Counted from the first letter of the stretch, positions 11,034-23,707 are shown. The stretch: DNA of 64,000 nt from Pyrenophora tritici-repentis (GCF_003171515.1 NC_089397.1:620001-684000), one strand, 5' to 3'. The notes: generated from the letters alone by a model not told the origin. Translations and numbers: made by a program.

Positions 11034-14000
11034 ATGGACAACCGTAGGAACAGCGGCTCTTTCGCCGCGCGAGCAGTCAATCCTGCTCTCCCTCAACCAC
11101 CACCAGATAATCATGCGCAAAAACGAGCCAGCTATCGCCGTCCGGTCGAGGCGCAGCCCACTGTCATATCTTCAGGATCCCCGATATCTCCGCCCGAGCC
11201 CACCATGTCCAATGCGATACCCAGCAACACTGCACGCCCTGTCGCCTCTGGATCCTCGAACCGCCAGAGGCGGCGACATAGCCAACACATACCACCGCCT
11301 ACTACAGGCGCAATGAGCGAAAGTGTGCCCGCTGCCCCAGAGGTACCGCGTGCGCCACCCTCGTCTTACAGAGACCCATATGCCAAAGGTGTCAGAGTAC
11401 CTGCGCGCACGGCTTCTGGTCGGTCCCGCGATCCAGCCATCCAATTGAACCCGAGCAGACAGCAAGCGACCATACAAACAGCCGCCGATAGACTATACGA
11501 ACTACGCTCACCACCATACGCACCAGTCGAGCCATTGGCAGGTACTGTCGAGCGCCGCGGCTCCAGTCGCAAACCCTCTGTACCTGACCGATCACCACTG
11601 CAAAAACTAGAGGGGAAGCTAGATGACATCAGCAAAGAAGAGAGAAGAGCGAGGATACTCGAGGCGGAATTGGCAGCGCAAGAAAAGGCCGAGGCTGAGA
11701 TGCGGGCAAGGCGGGCGCGAGAGGCCGCGATTAAACAGCAACAAGAAGCCGCAATTAAACAGCAGCAAGAAGCTGCACTAAAACAGCAGCAGGAGGAAGA
11801 ACAACGAGCAGCAGCCAACGCAGCATCCGTGCCAGAGAGGTCTCCTAGGGTTCCAAGCGAAGCAAGCAGTGGCAATAACCGTGTCTCAATGCGAACGCCA
11901 GCCTTGCACCTGTCTCCGCAGATGAGTGAACTCGAATCCGACGACGGCTATGTCTATGACCTCAACGAACCCTGGGATCCTAACGGGGCACGGGCTGTAG
12001 CAGTCCAACCCATCCAGGCTGGGACGGTCCACAAGCGCCCACCTGTACCTTCAGGATACGACGCCTTTCCGCACAACAACGCCGCTAGTCCGCGAAGCAC
12101 CAGCACGAAGGGGAAAGAGCCAGTTGGAGTTGCACGAGGCAGTGGCAGCTACAGCGATCGAAGTGCCATGGCAAACATACACAGGAAGCCAGTCCCTGCT
12201 GCTGCGGGGCTTGGCTTAGTAGGTGTAGACGATACCTCGGCGGGTGCTGAAGTTGCTGGCTCGGACAGCAAGCAAGACCATGGCCGAAGAGACAGTCGGG
12301 GCATCATGGCGGCGCAGATGGAAATGCAACAACACTCTATTGATCACAAGGGAACACCCCGGAGTATTGAGAACCGACAACTAAAACCTCTAAAGCCTCT
12401 CATGCCTCCTGTGCCCCAAACCAACCGCAAGAGCGTCGTTTTTTCAGAGTCCGAATCGGAGTTGGAGGCACACGATCCAGAGAAGACTCGTAAACGCGAC
12501 TCCCGCCATTCCCGCCACTCGAGCCATCACAGCGACCCAGAACGGACATATACCCCTGGCCCGATGCTTGACGAGTGGAGGAATGCGCCTATTGGCACCC
12601 TGGGCGCAGATGATCTTGATCTGAACACCCCAGTCACAGCCAACAGCGGCAACAAAGCGTGGTGGGAAGAGAGCAAGGCCGCGCGGCGAAGACGTTCCAG
12701 CAGTCACGCATCTCCAACATACGATGGCTATGCTGACACTCCTACCCCGACTGCTTTCAACCCACCATTGTACCTCAAGTGTGGACCCCTTTTGCGCTAC
12801 ACGGGCCTTCGCAAAGACCGTAGCAGGCCAGGGCCAGGGAATGAGCGCGAGATATGGCGAGGCAGCGTCATGATTGTGACTGTTGACGCCTCTTCTTCTT
12901 ATGTCAAGCCGCCGACATTACGTCTGTTCAAGCAGCCAATGGACATATTGCCCCCACCGCCAGAAGAGGTCGATCAAGATCAACTAGACCCGTCCTACAT
13001 CGATCCTGTTGAAGGCCAAATCAAAGTCTCGCGCACAGGCAAGACATTGTATGTCAAACCGATCGATGAAATACCAGAAGACGAGGATCTATCTCGTATC
13101 GAAGATGACACCGGCCTTTTCTCCCAGACCCGAAGTACTACCAATGGCTCGGCTGCTAAGTCCACCCGCATTCATAAGAGAGACGGCGAAAAGCTCGGTA
13201 AAGTGCGTGACTTCCCCGGTATACGTCTATACGCTGAAAGAGGAGTCACCTTCTGGCGCTTCAACATTGAAGTCGAGCTCGGAACCAGTCAGACACGGAT
13301 TGCCTACAGGATCAATCAGGGTCCTGCAATTGGATTCTGGGTTCCTGCAAAGGGAGAATCTATGAACATCATGTTCCACAGCTGCAATGGATTTTCCATG
13401 AGCGTGGAGTCCAAGCAGTTCTGTGGACCTGATCCCATGTGGCGCGATGTGCTGAACACGCATCAGACCCGCCCTTTTCATGTGATGATTGGCGGAGGTG
13501 ACCAAATCTACAACGATGCGGCAATGAGACAGACTACCTTGTTTCGATCATGGACCGAGAGCAGGAACCCCTTGCACAAACACCATCAGCCATTCTCTGA
13601 GGAGATGCAGAATGAGCTGGAGCAGTTCTACCTTGATCGGTACTCGATGTGGTTCTCGCAGGGAATGTTTGGCATGGCCAACTCGCAAATTCCGATGGTC
13701 AACATGTGGGATGATCACGACATCATCGACGTAAGTTAACTTTGCACTGTTCCTTGGAGTCTGCTAATAATCTCAGGGCTATGGTTCTTACCCTCACCAC
13801 TTCATGCAAACGCCTGTCTTCACGGGCGTTGGCGCAGTCGCCTTCAAGTACTATATGCTCTTCCAACACCAGTCGGTGGCCGCTGAAACCGAGAAGACCG
13901 AGCCGTCATGGCTGCTTGGAAAAAATCCAGGACCTTACATCAAAGAGCGCTCCAGAAGCGTCTTCATGCAGCTTGGTCGACAGGTGGCCTTCCTTGGCCT

Positions 14001-16359
14001 TGATTGTCGCACGGAGCGACGGCGGGACGAGATACTCACTGAGGACTCTTACGACATCATATTCGATCGCCTAGAAGACGAGATCATCAAGGGCGAGACT
14101 AAGCACCTGATAGTACTACTTGGGGTACCCATCGCTTACCCTCGTTTGAACTTCCTTGAGATACTATTGACAAGTAGGATCATGGACCCTATCAAGGCCC
14201 TCGGTCGCACTGGTCTGCTAGGCAACTTTGTCAACAAGTTCGACGGAGGCGTGGAGATCTTGGATGATCTTGATGATCATTGGACAGCCAAGCACCACAA
14301 GGAAGAGCGCAACTGGTTCATTCGTGAGCTGCAACACATTGCTTCCACAAAGTCTGTTCGTGTTACTATTCTTGGTGGCGACGTACATCTTGCAGCTGTC
14401 GGTCAGTTCTATACCAACAAGAAACTCAACGTGCCCAAGGACAGGGATCACAGGTATATGCCAAACGTGGTTTCTTCCGCTATAGTCAACACGCCGCCTC
14501 CTGACATCATGGCGGACATTATCAACAAGCGGAACAAGGTCCATCATCTCGATCATTACACGGACGAAGACATGATACCTCTCTTCAGTCATGGCGTGGA
14601 CGGAAAGAAGAGAAATAACAACCATCTACTGCCACATCGAAACTGGTGCAGCATTCGCGAGTACAAGCCGGGCTCTACACCTCCAGACACTCCCTCACCA
14701 CCCTCGACACCGACAGATGGCCCTCGCTTGGGCAGAACCATGTCTGACTTCACGCCTGGTCAGCTGGTAAGGCGGTTAAGTGGTCAGCAGACGAGACCCT
14801 CTGCACGAGGTCGTGGTCCCCCTGTGTCATATCGCAACAATCCCGCATATGCTGCGGCCGATAATGAGCAGGTGGGCCACCACCATCAGCCGCAGTCTTC
14901 GTTCTCCCCGGATCGCTCTGATTCAGAGAAACTCACTCGTTCGCGTCGCAATTCTTTGTCTTCTCTCTTCCGTCGTCGTACCTCGGTCGACGGTGGCCGT
15001 CCAGGCACATCAGGGAGCATGTCCTCTCCTCGAAGCCGTCCCAGCATGTCACAAGATAGACCGTCGGGCTTCCACCGCCGTCCTAGTGTGATAAGCAAGA
15101 AGGGTGCATCAAAGCACGATGAACTCATCAACCTCGAAGGCGGTCTCGACATCTGTCTCAATGTCGAAGTATCGCAACACGACCCGGCAGGTATCACCAT
15201 GCCATATAGGCTTCTTGTGCCAGCTCTTCATTATGTCGAATCAGAGGATGGTGTCGTGGAAAAGGAACCTCGCAAGCCCAAGGGGTTCTTCGCTGCATTT
15301 GGTGGCAAGCATAAGAGTACGATTGGTGATGATGGGAACTCGATTTCAGGCAGCGAGAGTGGAAGTGAGCTTGGAGAGGTATCCAGCGAGGATGAGGAAA
15401 AGCGTGCGCGCCAAAGGTACACAGTCGGACCCAGGATACTCATCCCGGCGGCTGGGCCACAAACCCGGCGCGACTCTGCCTCTGCTCCTGCACCTCGTGA
15501 TAACCATCTCACTTCTGGCTTCCATGCTAACTCAGCTGCTAAATCAGGTTCGACGCCGACGGTCGGCGCGCCGCAGAATCTCGCTCCAGAAATCCACGGA
15601 CGACGAAGCCTGGATGTGGGTGCGGGTACATCCTCCAGAGCCTCAGCATGGGAAAACGCAGCAGCGAAACGACACGTCAGTGCGCTTCAGCATCCTCCCA
15701 TAACCCAGCTTGCGGTCCCGACGACAGCGGTTCCATCCCGCTCCAACTCCGCCCGCAGACAACCATCGTATAACTCATCGCACAAGTCCCAACTCCCTTC
15801 CCCAGAAGTAGACATACAAGTGAACAAGAAATCAAAGCGCCAATCTTACCCACCTCACCCAGCAATCGTCGGAGCCGGCCCGGGATCCCCCTACGCAAAA
15901 TACGGCCAAGGCCTCCAACCCAGACAAGACATTACAGGCGGTGACTACTTCAGCAGCGGCGGTCGCGACGGCCAACCTCACCCTGCAGCAGTCCATCCCG
16001 CAACAGCCGCCGCCGTTCATCCAGCCGCCGTCCACCCCGCAACCGCCCCCCGACAAGCCGTCGACCCAGAATACAACGAGAAACCCGTCCAACGCGCAGA
16101 CTACGCTCAACCCCAACGAAGCGGCTACGACCGCACCGCCGCCGCGTATCCGGCGTACCCCCAACGCAACGGCAGCGTGGGCGCCGGCGCTAGATATCTT
16201 GGTACAGGCAGGTATCAGGGCGGCGAGGATAGCTCTGATAGCCTTGGTGACGAAGATGATGATGAGGATGGTAGGAGTTATAGTGGGAAGGAGGAGCAGA
16301 ATAGTCAGGATAGTTTTGTTGTGCCGAAACAAAAGAAGAAGTGGCAGATTTGGAAGTAA
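11034..16359 (+). CDS. Large PhoD-like metallophosphatase domain protein
   Basis: Two exons, 11034-13730 and 13777-16359. The 46-bp intron starts GTAAGT, has branch point CTAAT and ends TCAG. The join is in phase 0 inside the conserved motif WDDHDIIDGYGSYP and gives 1759 aa. The N-terminal 570 residues are disordered and contain an eight-residue repeat, [AI][IL]KQQQEA, repeated three times near residues 234-257. The PhoD-like phosphatase region covers about 575-1180, with the metal-site motif above, LGLDCRTERRRDEI and VTILGGDVHLAAV. A long Ser/Pro/Arg-rich tail follows, with HPA-type repeats near 15979-16050. Substrate and location are unknown; the length is typical of the fungal members of this family rather than of bacterial PhoD. 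Confidence 0.85.
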
Positions 16360-16999
16360 ATGTGTCGGTCAGGATAGGGAGGGGGACTGAGAAATGAAAA
16401 AAAAGTGAAAATAGGTGGAAGGGATGGGCAATGCTATGGGTTTGGAAGGATATAGATTTGGATTGGAACGATGGTGGGTGGGTGGAGGTTGGTTAACGAC
16501 GTTATGATTCTGGTCTTATTGTTACAGTCCTGGGGCACTTGGTTTGGACTGGAACCTAGTTTTTCTTATCTGGTTATGTTTTGAGGACAGCACGAGCGTA
16601 TACCATGGAGCGTTTATTGTTTTTTATCTTTTCGATTAAGCAGAATTCTTCACAGCCGAGTAACGTTACTACTCGCTTCTTGGTAGAGGACTTTGGTCTT
16701 ACATATGTCTAATTGCAATATATTAGTGCTTATTATATCTTGCCATACATGCGTTAGTTCTATGCGTGTCTTCTTTCTGTAAAGTAACGATAACCAAAGA
16801 GTAGATGCAGTTTACATGCATGTGTGCCGGTAGTGCCAGTAGTGCAGAAACTGTAAAAAGAAACCCTGCGATAGCCGTAGCTACCATGCATCCTGTTGCT
16901 AACAGATACTTAGCTCCTTAATTAACCTAAGAAGATAAAAATGCTAAACTTCTATAAGAAGTTTATAAATAAAAAAGAGCAAAAAAAGAGAACAAGGTC
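16360..16999. other. Intergenic spacer downstream of PhoD-like gene
   Basis: This 640-bp stretch becomes AT-rich towards the right. Its last part, read on the minus strand, is the T-rich downstream flank of the tRNA gene (T7 and T6 runs just below 16990), suitable as a Pol III terminator. No protein-coding feature is seen. Confidence 0.5.
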
Positions 17000-17162
17000 T
17001 AGTCCTGGTGGGGCTGGAAAGAATGTTAGTAAAGGAGATCGAACAAAGCATCGATGTGGGAGAATCTTACTTCGAACCCACGGCATCCGCATAACCTGGA
17101 TGAGGTCATAAGAGTCTGACGAATCTTATAAGAACGGCGCGCTACCACTGCGCCACAGGACT
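17000..17162 (-). tRNA. tRNA-Ile(UAU) with two insertions
   Basis: Exonic pieces are 17127-17162, 17071-17092 and 17000-17013 on the minus strand. Joined they give a 72-nt cloverleaf. The acceptor stem AGTCCTG pairs perfectly with CAGGACT, with discriminator A. The D arm is GCGC-AGTGGTA-GCGC. The anticodon loop CTTATAA has anticodon TAT at 17128-17130. The T arm is GTGGG-TTCGAAC-CCCAC. The first insertion (17093-17126, 34 nt) follows position 37, where eukaryotic pre-tRNA introns sit, and contains CTTAT, which can pair with the anticodon region. The second (17014-17070, 57 nt) interrupts the T loop. A T7 run lies about a dozen bases downstream. The only flaw is a T31-T39 mismatch in the anticodon stem. 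The B box is broken by the second insertion, so function is uncertain. Confidence 0.75.
17014..17070 (-). other. Spliceosomal-type insertion inside the tRNA T loop
   Basis: Read on the minus strand, this 57-nt segment starts GTAAG, contains the branch-point match TTTACTAAC about 16 nt before its end, then a pyrimidine tract, and finishes TTTCCAG. These are the full signals and the usual length of introns in the protein-coding genes of this window. It sits between TTCGAA (positions 54-59) and C60 of the tRNA. Precise removal restores a seven-base T loop and a five-pair T stem. Confidence 0.7.
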
Positions 17163-17507
17163 GAACGTCCTTGGACTGGATTTTTAGAGTTTTTAAAATT
17201 AGACTTAATATGTACACCGCAAAAGTACTGGTAAAGCTGCAGCTAGGGAACCAACGGGAGTGTCGCGGTCGGTGTGACGATCAGAGTCATCGAATCGGGG
17301 AGGGGTCACCAGACTTTGGCGAATGATGACACGACGAGTGCCGCTAGTCGGTGGGGTAGCTTCCTGCGGCCTCGGGAACCAGGGCAACGACATCCGCCTA
17401 GTGACAAACGTGTACCACGTTGCTCCTTCCTTACAGTACAACCCTTTTGCATGACACTCCACGAGGTCAGCAACATTTCCGAAGATTTCATTCCTGCCAC
17501 CGCTGCC
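17163..17507. other. Spacer between tRNA and DPP V-type gene
   Basis: About 345 bp upstream of the peptidase start. In-frame ATGs at 17274 and 17451 extend the peptidase frame upstream, but the added residues (rich in Arg, Pro and Ser) do not resemble the family. Taken as promoter and 5' UTR. Confidence 0.45.
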
Positions 17508-19750
17508 ATGACGATTAGAGCTGCCAAGTTCACTCCAGAAGTGCTTCTTTCTGCGCCTCGCCGGTCCGAGGGCGCCCCAAACTCCGATGCGTCCAAGATA
17601 TTGTATGCGGTGTCGACATACAGCTTCTCAGAACATATAACAAAGAAAGAGATTCGTGTTTTGGATGTTGCGAGCCAGCAGAGTGGTCTTGTGACGGATG
17701 ATAAGTCGTACAGCGAGCCTACTTGGCTTGATGATGAGACGGTGTTGTTGCTGAAGTCGAACGATGATGGTACCACAGATCTTGTCGTCGGCTCTCCTCG
17801 GAAGTTCGAACAGAGGTATACATTTCCTCTGACGAGAATTAGAGACCTATACATTGACTCGTCGCTAGTAAACATACGGCAGGTACCATTCAAGGACCCG
17901 TCAACGATTTGAAGATCTACGACCTCGGCAGTGGCCACTTTGCGTTCGCGGTCGTTGGCAAAGCAAAGCCTGATGGCACGCTCCTTAATCCCGAGAAGGC
18001 TGAAAAACCGCATACGTCTGGGAAGCTGTACAAATCCGGTTTCGTCCGACATTGGGATCACTACGTTACGGAGAACCGCAACGCGATATGGCTCGGCAAG
18101 CTACGCCAGAAGAAGACTTCCGACTGCAACGTGTTCGTGTTGCAACATGAACCAAAGAATGCACTGAAAGGAACGCCTCTCGAGAGCCCAATTGAGCCTT
18201 TTGGTGGCAAGGATCATTTCGATATCTCAAGGCATGGTCTTGTCTTCACGTCCAAGGATCCAGACGTTAACCCTGCTACACATACCAAGACTAACATTTA
18301 CGTTTCCGCTTCTGAGAGCTTCTGGGATGATCTGCATTCGAAAGATATCCCGGAGATTCAAAAGGCAACGATTGAAGGCTTCGAAGGCGCTAGCACATCT
18401 CCAGTGTGGTCAAACTCAGGCAGTATGGTCGCCTTCCTGTCAATGAAGACTGACGGCTACGAGTCGGACAAGAATCAAGCCTTCATCATGCACGACTACA
18501 CGAAACCATCGCAACTCACTCCGCTATATGCTTCTCAAGATGGCAAAGGAAGGTGGGATCGGAGCCCACAGTCGATATCCTGGAGCCCTGATGACTGGAA
18601 ACTGTACTTCACTGCGGAGGAACATGGTAGAGGAAACTTGTACAGCGCTGGACCCCCCAAGCCTGGACCCGAGGAACAACCTTTGCCTTCGCTGCTCGTG
18701 AAAGGTGGGACTATCGGCTCAGTGCAAGTCCTCAAGAATGGCGACCTATTTCTCTCTTCAAACAGTTTGATCGAGAACTCCTTGTACTCGCTTCTACCTC
18801 TAAGCGCTCATCCCGATGGTGGGGTTTTGTACACCTTTCCCATTGATGACCGACCATACGACTCAGACGCTGACAATCTGACAACTAAGTACATTTCTTC
18901 GAACACGCGCTCAGGCTCTACTTTTGGCCTGTCGCGTAACCAGGTTGACGAGATTCATTGGGACGGTGCGGCCCCTGATACGAAGGTTCATGCATGGGTT
19001 GTGAAGCCTAGCGATTTCTCAGAAGATAAGACGTACCCACTCGCGTATCTTGTACATGGAGGACCACAAGGTGCCTGGACAGATGGTTGGAGCACACGAT
19101 GGAACCCAGCGGTATTTGCAGAGCAAGGCTATGTCGTTATATGTCCAAACCCTACCGGAAGTACCTCTTACGGCCAAGCCTTCACCGACGCCATCCAACA
19201 TCAATGGGGTGGTCTTCCCTACGAGGACCTTGTGCTAGGATTCGACTACATCAAATCACATGTTAATTACGTCGACACTACTCGCGCTGTGGCACTCGGC
19301 GCCTCATACGGTGGCTACATGATGAACTGGATTCAAGGCCACCCTCTTGGCCGCGAATTCAAAGCCTTGGTAACTCACGACGGTGTCTTCAGCATGACTG
19401 GCCAAATGGCGTCCGAAGAACTCTACTTCCCATTCCACGACATCGGCGGCACACTTTGGAAGAACCCTGAGAGCTGGGACAAGTGGGATCCTTCCAAGTT
19501 CACAGAGAACTGGGCAACGCCTCATCTTATTATTCATTCCGAACTCGACTACAGGCTGACTATCAGTGAGGGACTAGCCGCCTTCAATGTGCTGCAGTGT
19601 AAGGGGGTGGAGAGCCAGTTTCTGACTTTCCCGGATGAGAACCATTGGGTCCTCAAGCCGGAGAATGGGTTGATGTGGCATCAGGTTGTGTTGGATTGGA
19701 TTAACGAGCATGTTGGGTTGGAGAAGTACACTGAGAGTGGAAGGCGATGA
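17508..19750 (+). CDS. Dipeptidyl-peptidase V-type serine peptidase (S9C)
   Basis: Exons 17508-17815 and 17869-19750 with a 53-bp intron (GTATAC donor, TAG acceptor) give 729 aa. The splice restores AGTIQGPVNDLKIYDL, typical of the family. An N-terminal beta-propeller region is followed by the alpha/beta-hydrolase domain. The catalytic triad is Ser582 (GASYGGYM), Asp663 (HSELDYRL) and His695 (DENHWVL). HGGPQGAWTDGWSTRWNP matches the oxyanion region. With the start at MTIRAAKFTPEVLL there is no signal peptide, so this is probably the intracellular paralogue rather than secreted DPP V, which removes X-Ala dipeptides. An alternative start at 17451 adds 19 residues. The downstream exon does not begin with an ATG, so the intron is required. 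Confidence 0.88.
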
Positions 19751-20496
19751 GTAGTGGGTGAGGTTGCTGGTGGCATGACGGTATATGATTGATGAGACTG
19801 GATGGACATGATTGGCGTTTTTGCCATTTGAACTGCTGATAAAACTATGTCTCTTAAGTACACGATATCAAAAGATTGCTCTTGCTGTTCGTGAATTTAC
19901 TGCGCTGGTTTCTCGCGCTACTGTATAACCTTACAATGAAAAATAGTAAGTGTGACCAAATTAACGCTGAGAATACTGAGTTTCCATTTCTTCCATCACC
20001 AGGAGGTACACCTTGCTTGCGAACAACCAAGACTTGTTTAATTTGTACTAAAGACTAGTAAGTTGAAGACGGGATCAGATGTACTAGATGGAGCATATGT
20101 TCACGCCACTATCCCATTATGTGACTATATTCAGTCGCCTAATGTCCTAGTATAGCTGTTTAATTAGCCAGTTCAAATCTCTAAAGACCACTTTGGACCA
20201 TTTTTTACATACCAAAGCGGCTCACATTTTGCAGACATGAGGACGTGCGCGCGCTCTTAGCGCGAAAGCATTATCGATAAGAATTATTTTCTCGGAACCC
20301 TGGAAGCTCTCGCGACTGCCAGAACTTTTTGCGACCACTCTACATCCCGCCACAACACGGGCAGTAAGACCCGATCTACCGAAAACAAGCCGAAAAGCTT
20401 CCGCGATTCTACTACCAGTGAAACACTGATTGCGCTACCCGATACAAGCTCGCTGTCAAAGAAGAGGCGGAGACGCCCGCGGAGCTCGCTCTCAAG
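19751..20496. other. Intergenic spacer upstream of KRE33
   Basis: About 745 bp without a supportable gene; AT-rich in its left two thirds. A 112-codon frame on the minus strand at 20284-20622 overlaps the KRE33 start and is not supported. Taken as the 3' end of the peptidase gene plus the KRE33 promoter. Confidence 0.5.
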
Positions 20497-23400
20497 ATGC
20501 CTAAGAAGGCCATTGACTCCCGCATACCGGCGCTGATCCGCAATGGTGCCCAAGAAAAGAAGCGAAGCTTCTTTGTAGTTGTCGGAGATCGTCAAAAGGA
20601 CGTGATTGTCAACCTTTACCACATTCTGCTCAGCGTGGACGTCAAGTTGAACAAGTCAGTACTATGGGCATACAAGAACAAGCTTCTGGGCTTCTCGAGT
20701 CACCGGAAGAAGCGCGAAAAGAAGATAAAGAACGAAATCAAGCGAGGAGTCCGCGATGTCGATACCGATGACCCATTCGAACTATTCGTCTCCACGCAGA
20801 ACATTCGGTACTGCTACTACAAGGAAACCGACAAGATTCTCGGAAACAATTATGGCATGTGCATTCTGCAGGATTTCGAAGCCCTTACGCCGAATCTGCT
20901 CGCGCGTACGATAGAAACAGTAGAGGGTGGCGGGTTGGTCATATTATTGCTGAAGGGCATGAGCAGCTTGAAGCAATTGTACACATTATCTATGGATATC
21001 CACTCGAGATACCGGACCGAGGCGCATACCGACGTTGTTGCGCGCTTCAATGAGCGCTTCATACTATCGCTGGGCAAATGCGACAGCTGCCTGGTGGTTG
21101 ACGACGAGCTCAACGTGCTACCCATTTCCGGCGGAAAGCACGTCAAGCAACTACCGCCACCAGACACAGAGCTCGAAGGCAAGACACTAAAGGCGAAAGA
21201 GCTGGCTGAGATCAAGGAGTCATTGGCAGACACTCCTCCTACTGGAGACCTCGTCAAGCTTGCAAAGACTGTGGATCAGGCAAAGGCTCTGTTGACCTTT
21301 GTAGAGGCTATCGTGGAGAAGACACTGCGCAGTACGGTTACTCTGACTGCGGCCCGTGGACGAGGAAAGTCTGCAGCTCTGGGTGTTGCTGTAGCAGCAG
21401 CAGTCGCGCATGGCTACAGCAACATCTACATCACATCGCCAAGTCCGGAGAATTTGAAGACACTATTCGAGTTCATTCTCAAGGGATTCGATTCGCTCAA
21501 CTATGTAGATCACCAAGATTACACCATTATGCAGTCCACTCAACCCGAGCAGAACAAAGCCATCGTACGTATCGAATTACACCGCCAGCACCGACAGGTT
21601 ATCCAATACATCAAACCTGAAGACTCGCATGTTCTCGGACAGGCAGAGCTTCTGGTCATTGATGAGGCTGCTGCTATTCCTCTACCGCTCGTACGAAATC
21701 TCATGGGACCTTACCTCGTCTTTATGGCTTCGACTATCAATGGTTACGAAGGAACTGGCCGATCGCTCTCCTTGAAGCTTATTCAGCAACTTCGCGAGCA
21801 GTCCAGGAGCGGAACCGAGACATCGATATCAAGTAGATCGCTCCGGGAAATTACGCTGTCGGAACCTATCCGTTACGCTCAAGGTGACTCGGTTGAACGA
21901 TGGATGAACGATCTCCTATGTCTCGATGCAACCCTGCCACGGAAATCCAGCACCCAAGGATTCCCATTCCCCGACAAATGTCAGCTGCTTCATGTGAACC
22001 GCGATACCCTCTTTTCCTACAATCCGGCCGCCGAAAAGTTCCTACAGAAGATGATGGCGCTGTATGTTGCAAGTCACTACAAGAATACGCCCAATGATCT
22101 CCAGCTCATGTCTGATGCGCCTGCACATCAACTGTTTGTCCTCACTGGACCCACAGAGGAGAGCAAGCTTCCCGAGCCCCTCTGTGTTATCCAGGTAGCA
22201 CTTGAAGGTCAGATCAGCAAGGAAAGTGTGCTTAACAGTTTGAGACGAGGACAACGTGCAGGAGGTGACTTGATTCCGTGGATCGTGTCTCAGCAGTTCC
22301 AAGACGAAAACTTTGCCAGTCTCTCAGGTGCACGTGTAGTGCGGATAGCGACAAACCCAGAGTACGCCAACATGGGATACGGATCAAAAGCACTGCAACT
22401 TTTGGTCGATTTCTACGACGGCAAGCTCGCAAGCTTATCGGAAAACGAGCCCCAGGAAGTAGAGCAGATGCGAAGGATCACGGAAGAAGATTTGGAGGAG
22501 GTATCACTCCTCAAGGACAATGTCAAGATTCGAGAGGCAAACGAGATGCCACCGCTCTTTGCCCGACTACCAGAGCTTAAAGCACCGAAACTGGACTACG
22601 TCGGTGTATCCTACGGTCTCACACCACAGCTCCATAGATTCTGGAAACGTGCATCATTTGTGCCAGTATACCTCCGCCAGACGCCAAACGACTTGACAGG
22701 CGAACACACATGCATTATGCTGAGGTCTCTCGAGACAACATCGTCCGACGGCAGTTGGGTCGCGGCATTTGCCAAGGATTTCCAGAAGCGCTTCCTGTCG
22801 TTACTATCTTACCACTTCCGCACATTCCCCTCAATAACCTCACTCTCAATCGAAGAATCCGCCTCTGCCGGCTCCAAACTCGACGCTGATCTCGCCGCAA
22901 CACCAATAACAAAAGCCGAATTAGACGCCCTTTTCACTCCCTTCGACCTCAAGCGTCTAGAGTCCTATGCAAACAACATGCTAGACTACCATGTCATCCT
23001 CGACATGCTACCATCCATCGCCACTCTATATTTCACTAGCCGTTTCAAAGGCATCGTCAAGCTCAGCGGCATACAGAATGCGCTGCTACTCGCTATCGGC
23101 CTGCAGCGTAAGGAGTTCTCAGATGTGGAGAAGGAGTTGAACCTCAACTCTAGCCAACTCATGGCCATGTTCGTCAAGGTTGTAAGAAAATTTGCCACAG
23201 CCTTCCGCGGCATTGTCGAGCGCGCAGTCGAGGAAACTTTGCCCGAGGCCATGGAAGGTGTTACCGACGATAATGCGGCAGAGGCGGGCGCACAAGATGG
23301 AAATGTGCCCACACGTAGCTTCCAGCCACTAGAGAAAGATCTCCAAGAAGAGCTGAGAGAGGGCGGAGACGAATTCCTAGAAGAGGAAAAGGAGAGGCAG

Positions 23401-23707
23401 AGGAGTATGATTGACGCGCTGCCTTTACACAAGTATATTCCCACTCCCTGTCTCTAACACATGCAACATAACTAACCCACAACCTCCTAGGTACGAAATC
23501 GGCGCCACCGAAACAGACTGGCAAGACGCCGAGCGCGCTGTCAGCAAAGCAGCAAGCAAAGGCTCAAATGCAGCCAACATGACCGTAGCCGTCAAGACGG
23601 GCGAAAAGAAGCGCAAAGTAGGCGAGGCCGTAGAAGAGGCCTACAAAGAAGCGGAAAAGTTCAAGGAAAAGAAGTCAAAGAAGCATAAGTCGGGCAAAAG
23701 GGCTTGA
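20497..23707 (+). CDS. KRE33: RNA cytidine acetyltransferase KRE33/NAT10
   Basis: Exons 20497-23432 and 23491-23707. The 58-bp intron has donor GTATAT, branch ATAACTAAC and acceptor CTAG, and splits a Lys codon (LPLHK-YEIGATETDW). The product is 1050 aa, like yeast Kre33 and human NAT10. Domains: N-terminal DUF1726 and helicase region with Walker A AARGRGKS (residues 285-292) and LLVIDEAAAIPL as Walker B; a GNAT acetyltransferase segment with VVRIATNPEYANMGYGSKAL; a tRNA-binding C-terminal region; and a Lys-rich nucleolar tail. The enzyme makes N4-acetylcytidine in 18S rRNA and in tRNA-Ser and tRNA-Leu, using ATP and acetyl-CoA. Confidence 0.96.

Noticed and set aside
17014..17162. Reading the tRNA-like sequence as a tRNA-derived SINE
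   Set aside because: The complete acceptor, D and T arms and discriminator are recovered after removing two precise segments, and there is no A-rich tail or target-site duplication.
17274..17507. Upstream in-frame extension of the DPP V-type peptidase
   Set aside because: No signal peptide or family similarity; MTIRAAKFTPEVLL is the conserved start.
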